Positions 16,220-20,312 of a stretch of 20,312 nt of DNA are shown here, piece after piece. The position numbers were made by a program, and so were the translations under genes. Below the pieces are notes generated by a model that made no database searches, was not told the origin of the DNA, and saw only the letters and a list, made by a program, of their open reading frames with translations. The stretch lies in NCBI GenBank assembly GCA_035776735.1, contig DASSSO010000104.1, positions 1-20,312 on the forward strand, written 5' to 3'. Source of the DNA: JACDAN01 sp035776735 (lineage in GTDB: Bacteria > Actinomycetota > Thermoleophilia > Gaiellales > Gaiellaceae). The first letter of the stretch is position 1. Every line of letters begins with the position of its first letter.

Positions 16220-17338
16220 GTGTCGACGAACAACGCCAGTCCGACGATCGAGTCGGCGACGACAGGGAACGAGCTCCTCGTCGTCGAGGATCTGAAGAAG
16301 CACTTCCCGGTCACCCGGGGCATCGTCTTCCAGAAGCAGGTCGCGTCGGTCAAGGCGGTCGACGGCGTCACCTTCAGCGTGAGGTCGGGCGAGACCCTGG
16401 GCGTCGTCGGCGAGTCGGGCTGCGGGAAGTCGACGATGGCCCGCTGCATCATGCGCCTGCTCGACCCCACGGGAGGGAAAGTCGTCTTCGACGGGCGCGA
16501 CATCACGAGGCTTTCCCGCTCGGAGATGCGGCCGATCCGCCGCGAGCTGATGATGATCTTCCAGGACCCGTACGCGTCGCTGAACGCACGGAAGCGGGTC
16601 GGCTTCATCGTCGCCGAGGCCCTGGAAATCCACAAGATGGGAACGGCCGCGGAGATCAAGCGGCGCGTCCAGGAGCTCCTGGAGGTGGTCGGCCTGAACC
16701 CCGAGCACTACAACCGCTTCCCGCACGAGTTCTCGGGGGGGCAGCGGCAGCGGATCGGCGTCGCGCGCGCGCTCGCCGTGAATCCGAAGCTGATCGTGTG
16801 CGACGAGCCGGTGTCGGCCCTCGACGTGTCGGTCCAGGCGCAGATCCTCAACCTGCTGAAGGACCTCCAGCGCGACTTCGGCCTGACCTACGTCTTCATC
16901 GCGCACGACCTGAACGTGGTCCGCCACATCTCCGACCGCGTGCTCGTCATGTACCTGGGGAAGGTCGCGGAGACCGCGGATCGCAACACGCTCTACACCG
17001 CACCGAAGCACCCGTACACCGGTGCGCTCCTCTCCGCCGTGCCGATCCCGAACCCCGAGCGCGGCCGGGCGCGGAGGCCGATCGTGCTCCAGGGCGACGT
17101 TCCGAGCCCGCTCAACCCGCCGACGGCGTGCAACTTCCACCCGCGCTGCCCCCGCTTCCAGGAGGGCCACTGCGACGTCGAGCCCCCGCCGCTGTACCCG
17201 TTCGGCAACGGCCACGTCGCCGCGTGTCACTACCCGCTCGAGAGCTGGCCGCTGACCGAGGACGAGATGCGGCGGCCGAGCTCGCGTCCGGCCTCGGCTC
17301 CGTCGGAGCCGTCGGCCGAGCCCACGCCGACGACCTGA
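16220..17338 (+). CDS. dppF: Peptide/nickel-type ABC transporter ATPase (DppF/OppF)
   Basis: Partner ATPase of DppD. The 372-residue protein has Walker A GESGCGKS at residues 64-71, Q-loop IFQDPYASLN, signature FSGGQRQR from residue 171, Walker B LIVCDEPVSALD with Asp195-Glu196, and H-loop HDLNVV. The C-terminal domain keeps the cysteine cluster CNFHPRCPRFQEGHC and ACHYP. The GTG start abuts the dppD stop, with GGAGG (16207-16211) eight bases upstream. The last 25 or so residues are a low-complexity Pro/Ser/Glu/Ala tail. The next ORF starts one base after the stop. Confidence 0.96.
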   Translation: MSTNNASPTIESATTGNELLVVEDLKKHFPVTRGIVFQKQVASVKAVDGVTFSVRSGETLGVVGESGCGKSTMARCIMRLLDPTGGKVVFDGRDITRLSRSEMRPIRRELMMIFQDPYASLNARKRVGFIVAEALEIHKMGTAAEIKRRVQELLEVVGLNPEHYNRFPHEFSGGQRQRIGVARALAVNPKLIVCDEPVSALDVSVQAQILNLLKDLQRDFGLTYVFIAHDLNVVRHISDRVLVMYLGKVAETADRNTLYTAPKHPYTGALLSAVPIPNPERGRARRPIVLQGDVPSPLNPPTACNFHPRCPRFQEGHCDVEPPPLYPFGNGHVAACHYPLESWPLTEDEMRRPSSRPASAPSEPSAEPTPTT

Positions 17339-17339
17339 G

Positions 17340-17699
17340 ATGTGGATCGCGGCGCTACGCCGCCTCACGGGGCTCTTCCTACTCGCCTCGGCGCTGACGC
17401 TGGTCGGCGCGACGATCTTCGGGGTCGCGCTCGGCGCCGACGCGGCGCGCTCGATCTCCGTCGGCTTCTACCTCATGGGTTCGTTCCTCCTCGTCGCCGG
17501 CTTCTTTGTCGGGAATCGCGGCCCCGTCCGCTTCAAGCGCGACAGCGCTGCGCCGCTGATCATGGGCTCGCGGTTCGTGCGCTGGGCCTCGCCCTCGGAG
17601 CGCGAGGAGAACATCAACCTCTCGGCCATCTTCGTCGTCCTCGGCTTCGTGCTCATCCTCGTCGGCGCGGCTGCCGACAATCGGTACGACCTCGTGTGA
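17340..17699 (+). CDS. Small three-helix membrane protein of unknown function
   Basis: A 119-residue protein I do not recognise. Three hydrophobic stretches are visible: about residues 8-30 (after LRR), 41-58 (FYLMGSFLLVAGFFVG), and 95-112 (AIFVVLGFVLILVGAAA). Between helices 2 and 3 is a polar loop NRGPVRFKRDSAAPLIMGSR then FVRWASPSEREENINLS. The ATG at 17340 is one base after the dppF stop, so it is probably translated from the dpp transcript. Codon use is coding-like with high GC at third positions. It could be an accessory of the transporter or of the interrupted atp cluster; there is no direct evidence for either. Confidence 0.75.
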   Translation: MWIAALRRLTGLFLLASALTLVGATIFGVALGADAARSISVGFYLMGSFLLVAGFFVGNRGPVRFKRDSAAPLIMGSRFVRWASPSEREENINLSAIFVVLGFVLILVGAAADNRYDLV

Positions 17700-17748
17700 G
17701 GGTGGCGGCCCGCCGACCGCCTAACTATGTTGTGGATGCTCCGTCAGA

Positions 17749-18219
17749 ATGGAAGTGCGCCTGGTGAAGCCGATGACGAAACAGTGTGAACGCGCGCGTG
17801 AGTGCGCGTCGCTCCGCCTGGACGGCGAGCTCTCAGAGTTCGAACAGGCGCTCCTCGTTGCACACCTCGCGCGCTGCGAGCCGTGCCGGTCATTCGCGCA
17901 CGAGCTCGAGTCGCTGACGACCCACGTGCGGTCGACGCCGCTTGCGCGGCTCGAACAGCCGGTCTCGCTGCCGGCCCGCCGCCGCCTCGCCATGCGCCGC
18001 CCGGTCGAGATCGCGGCCGCCGCCGCGCTGATGCTCACCACGCTCGGGGTCGCCGGCGCGCTCAGGACGGTCGAGACCAACAACCCGACGCTCAGCTTCG
18101 GCGCGCCCGGCGTCTCCAACACGGTGGAGAGCCGCGAGTTCAGCGACATCCGCCGCGAGATGCTGCGCCGGCCCGTCCGCCAGATCTCCCCCGGCGGTCT
18201 GAACCTGCCGGCTAACTAG
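17749..18219 (+). CDS. Zinc-finger anti-sigma-like membrane protein
   Basis: A 156-residue protein with an N-terminal anti-sigma zinc finger: His39, Cys43 and Cys46 form HX3CX2C (HLARCEPC), with earlier cysteines at 13 and 19. A single membrane helix follows at about residues 85-105 (IAAAAALMLTTLGVAGAL), then a 50-residue extracytoplasmic tail. Such proteins hold an ECF sigma factor at the membrane until a signal releases it. No sigma factor gene is adjacent, which is unusual because the pair is normally co-encoded. The start is uncertain: ATG 17749, GTG 17764 and ATG 17773 are all in frame ahead of the finger. A possible -10 is TATGTT (17726-17731). It may instead be an anti-sigma homologue with another zinc-binding role. 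Confidence 0.8.
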   Translation: MEVRLVKPMTKQCERARECASLRLDGELSEFEQALLVAHLARCEPCRSFAHELESLTTHVRSTPLARLEQPVSLPARRRLAMRRPVEIAAAAALMLTTLGVAGALRTVETNNPTLSFGAPGVSNTVESREFSDIRREMLRRPVRQISPGGLNLPAN

Positions 18220-18220
18220 C

Positions 18221-18260
18221 GCCCTCGCCGGCTGAGGGCTCCCGCCGGGCACAGCCCGGC
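18221..18260 (+). terminator. Two tandem GC hairpins after the anti-sigma-like gene (U-less terminator candidate)
   Basis: Hairpin 1 is GCCCTC (18221-18226), loop of 7, GAGGGC (18234-18239). Hairpin 2 is GCCGGGC (18244-18250), loop ACA, GCCCGGC (18254-18260). They start two bases after the stop. There is no T-tract, so termination is plausible but unproven. Confidence 0.5.
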
Positions 18261-18313
18261 TCCGCCCTCCGCCTGACGCCGCCCGAGGACGCTAGGAGTC
18301 GTGTGCCAGCCGG

Positions 18314-18319
18314 TACGGT
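18314..18319 (+). promoter_or_regulatory. Candidate promoter (-10 TACGGT) upstream of atpD
   Basis: TACGGT fits TANNNT and ends 7 bases before a GTG at 18327, the same leaderless geometry as at glyA and dppC. It would give atpD-atpC their own transcript with a leader of roughly 185 bases containing a short reading frame. No clear -35. Confidence 0.4.
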
Positions 18320-18326
18320 TTGAGCC

Positions 18327-18510
18327 GTGTATGCGTCGCCGATCACGTCCTACGTCTGAGCGCTCGACCATGCCGCCAGGTTGGCGGACGCGTCAGAGCG
18401 GCACCGGCTCCTGGTCTCGCCCGAGGAGCGCTCCGATAAACTGCCGGACGGCAGGCGCCGCGGACTGTGGCGCCGCTCATTTCCACTACGACTGAGGATG
18501 CGGGAGGCTC

Positions 18511-18518
<8 letters not shown>
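18327..18518 (+). pseudogene. Short leaderless ORF with in-frame TGA; possible leader peptide or broken small gene
   Basis: GTG at 18327 starts MYASPITSYV and meets TGA at 18357-18359. After the TGA the same phase stays open for about 52 codons (beginning ALDHAARLADASERHRLL) and ends at TAG 18516, overlapping the atpD start. By hand count roughly 85 percent of third positions are G/C over the first 50 codons, coding-like, and higher than in the alternative frame starting at 18301. It is either a genuine 10-residue leader peptide, a small gene broken by a stop, or chance. I do not recognise the sequence. Confidence 0.35.
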
Positions 18519-19997
<1,479 letters not shown>

Positions 19998-19998
<1 letters not shown>

Positions 19999-20312
19999 TG
20001 GCGCAGGACCGCCACACCTTCGACCTCTCGCTGGTCACACCCGAGGGGGCGGCGTTCGAGGGCGAGGTCGAGATGCTGATCGTGCCCGGACAGGACGGCG
20101 AGATCGGCATCCTGGCGCGCCACGCGCCGCTCGTCGCGACGCTCAAGGCGGGCGGCACGCGCATTCACATCCGCCGCGACGAGGAGATCCGCGAGTTCGC
20201 GACCGGCCCGGGGTTCTTCAAGGTCGAGCAGGACCGCGCGCTCGCGCTCGTCGACGACGCCGTCGACGCACGGGAGATCGACCCGGAGCGGGCGCAGGAG
20301 CAGCTCGAGGAG
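19998..20312 (+). CDS. atpC: F1Fo ATP synthase subunit epsilon (3' partial)
   Basis: Epsilon sits at the foot of gamma and can inhibit ATP hydrolysis. The 105 residues present start MAQDRHTFDLSLVTPEGAAF and continue with EVEMLIVPGQDGEIGILARH and APLVATLKAGG, the conserved beta-sandwich of the epsilon N-terminal domain, then reach the first C-terminal helix (REIDPERAQEQLEE). The GTG at 19998 shares its G with the atpD stop TAG (TAGTG), indicating coupled translation. The gene runs off the right edge, so its end and any inhibitory second helix cannot be judged. Confidence 0.95.

Larger units (their letters stand above)
18220..18510. other. 291-bp gap between the anti-sigma-like gene and atpD
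   Basis: This is the longest stretch without an established gene. It holds two GC hairpins (18221-18260), a TANNNT -10 candidate at 18314-18319, a GTG-initiated 10-codon frame at 18327-18359 whose phase stays open to 18518, and GGGAGG (18502-18507) three bases before the atpD GTG. No tRNA-like or other RNA gene is seen. Confidence 0.6.

Noticed and set aside
14903..17368. 821-codon open frame on the minus strand across dppB, dppD and dppF
   Set aside because: The opposite strand encodes clear ATPases and a permease with all motifs. Long antisense frames are expected where third positions are nearly all G/C; the translation is Arg/Asp/Val-rich with no recognisable motif.
18357..18359. TGA in the mini-ORF as selenocysteine
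   Set aside because: No obvious bacterial SECIS-like hairpin right after the TGA and no selenoprotein family resemblance; left as a stop or broken gene.
18301..18495. 64-codon frame from GTG at 18301
   Set aside because: Fewer G/C third positions (about 70 percent by hand) than the overlapping phase at 18327, no ribosome binding site, no recognisable sequence.

Overview
The window is a gene-dense, very GC-rich bacterial segment with every supported gene on the + strand. Gene order is the actinobacterial housekeeping block known from Streptomyces and Mycobacterium (prfA, prmC, sua5/tsaC, glyA, wecA-like, atpI, atpBEFHAGDC). GC-rich third codon positions, frequent GTG/TTG starts and several apparently leaderless promoters also point to a high-GC Actinobacteriota. 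A deep branch such as Thermoleophilia/Gaiellales is my guess from overall style, not something the sequence proves.

Region 1 (1-4403): release factor RF1 (5' end cut by the window edge), its methyltransferase PrmC, the threonylcarbamoyl-AMP synthase TsaC/Sua5, serine hydroxymethyltransferase GlyA and uracil phosphoribosyltransferase Upp. prfA-prmC, prmC-tsaC and glyA-upp overlap by a few bases (TTGA, GTGA, GTGA), so translation is probably coupled. GlyA may have its own leaderless promoter. The ywlE-type phosphatase and rpiB genes often found between tsaC and glyA in related clusters are absent.

Region 2 (4404-5697): a WecA/TagO/MraY-family polyprenyl-phosphate sugar-1-phosphate transferase, preceded by a perfect 8-bp hairpin.

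Region 3 (5698-11061): the first part of the F1Fo ATP synthase operon: an extended -10 promoter flanked by direct repeats, an AtpZ-like small protein, an AtpI-like protein, then atpB, E, F, H, A and G. Genes overlap or abut, except for a strong Shine-Dalgarno before atpE and a small hairpin spacer between atpA and atpG.

Region 4 (11062-17338): a complete peptide/nickel-type ABC transporter lies inside the atp cluster, in the unusual order permease C, binding protein A, strong intrinsic terminator, permease B, ATPase D, ATPase F. The binding protein is strongly basic and has no lipobox cysteine.

Region 5 (17339-18510): a small three-helix membrane protein and an orphan zinc-finger anti-sigma-like membrane protein. 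They are followed by a 291-bp non-genic stretch with two GC hairpins, a leaderless-type promoter and a 10-codon reading frame stopped by TGA.

Region 6 (18511-20312): atpD (beta, with an acidic tail) and the start of atpC (epsilon, cut by the right edge). The ATP synthase is therefore encoded as two physically separated blocks, and beta/epsilon probably have their own transcription start.
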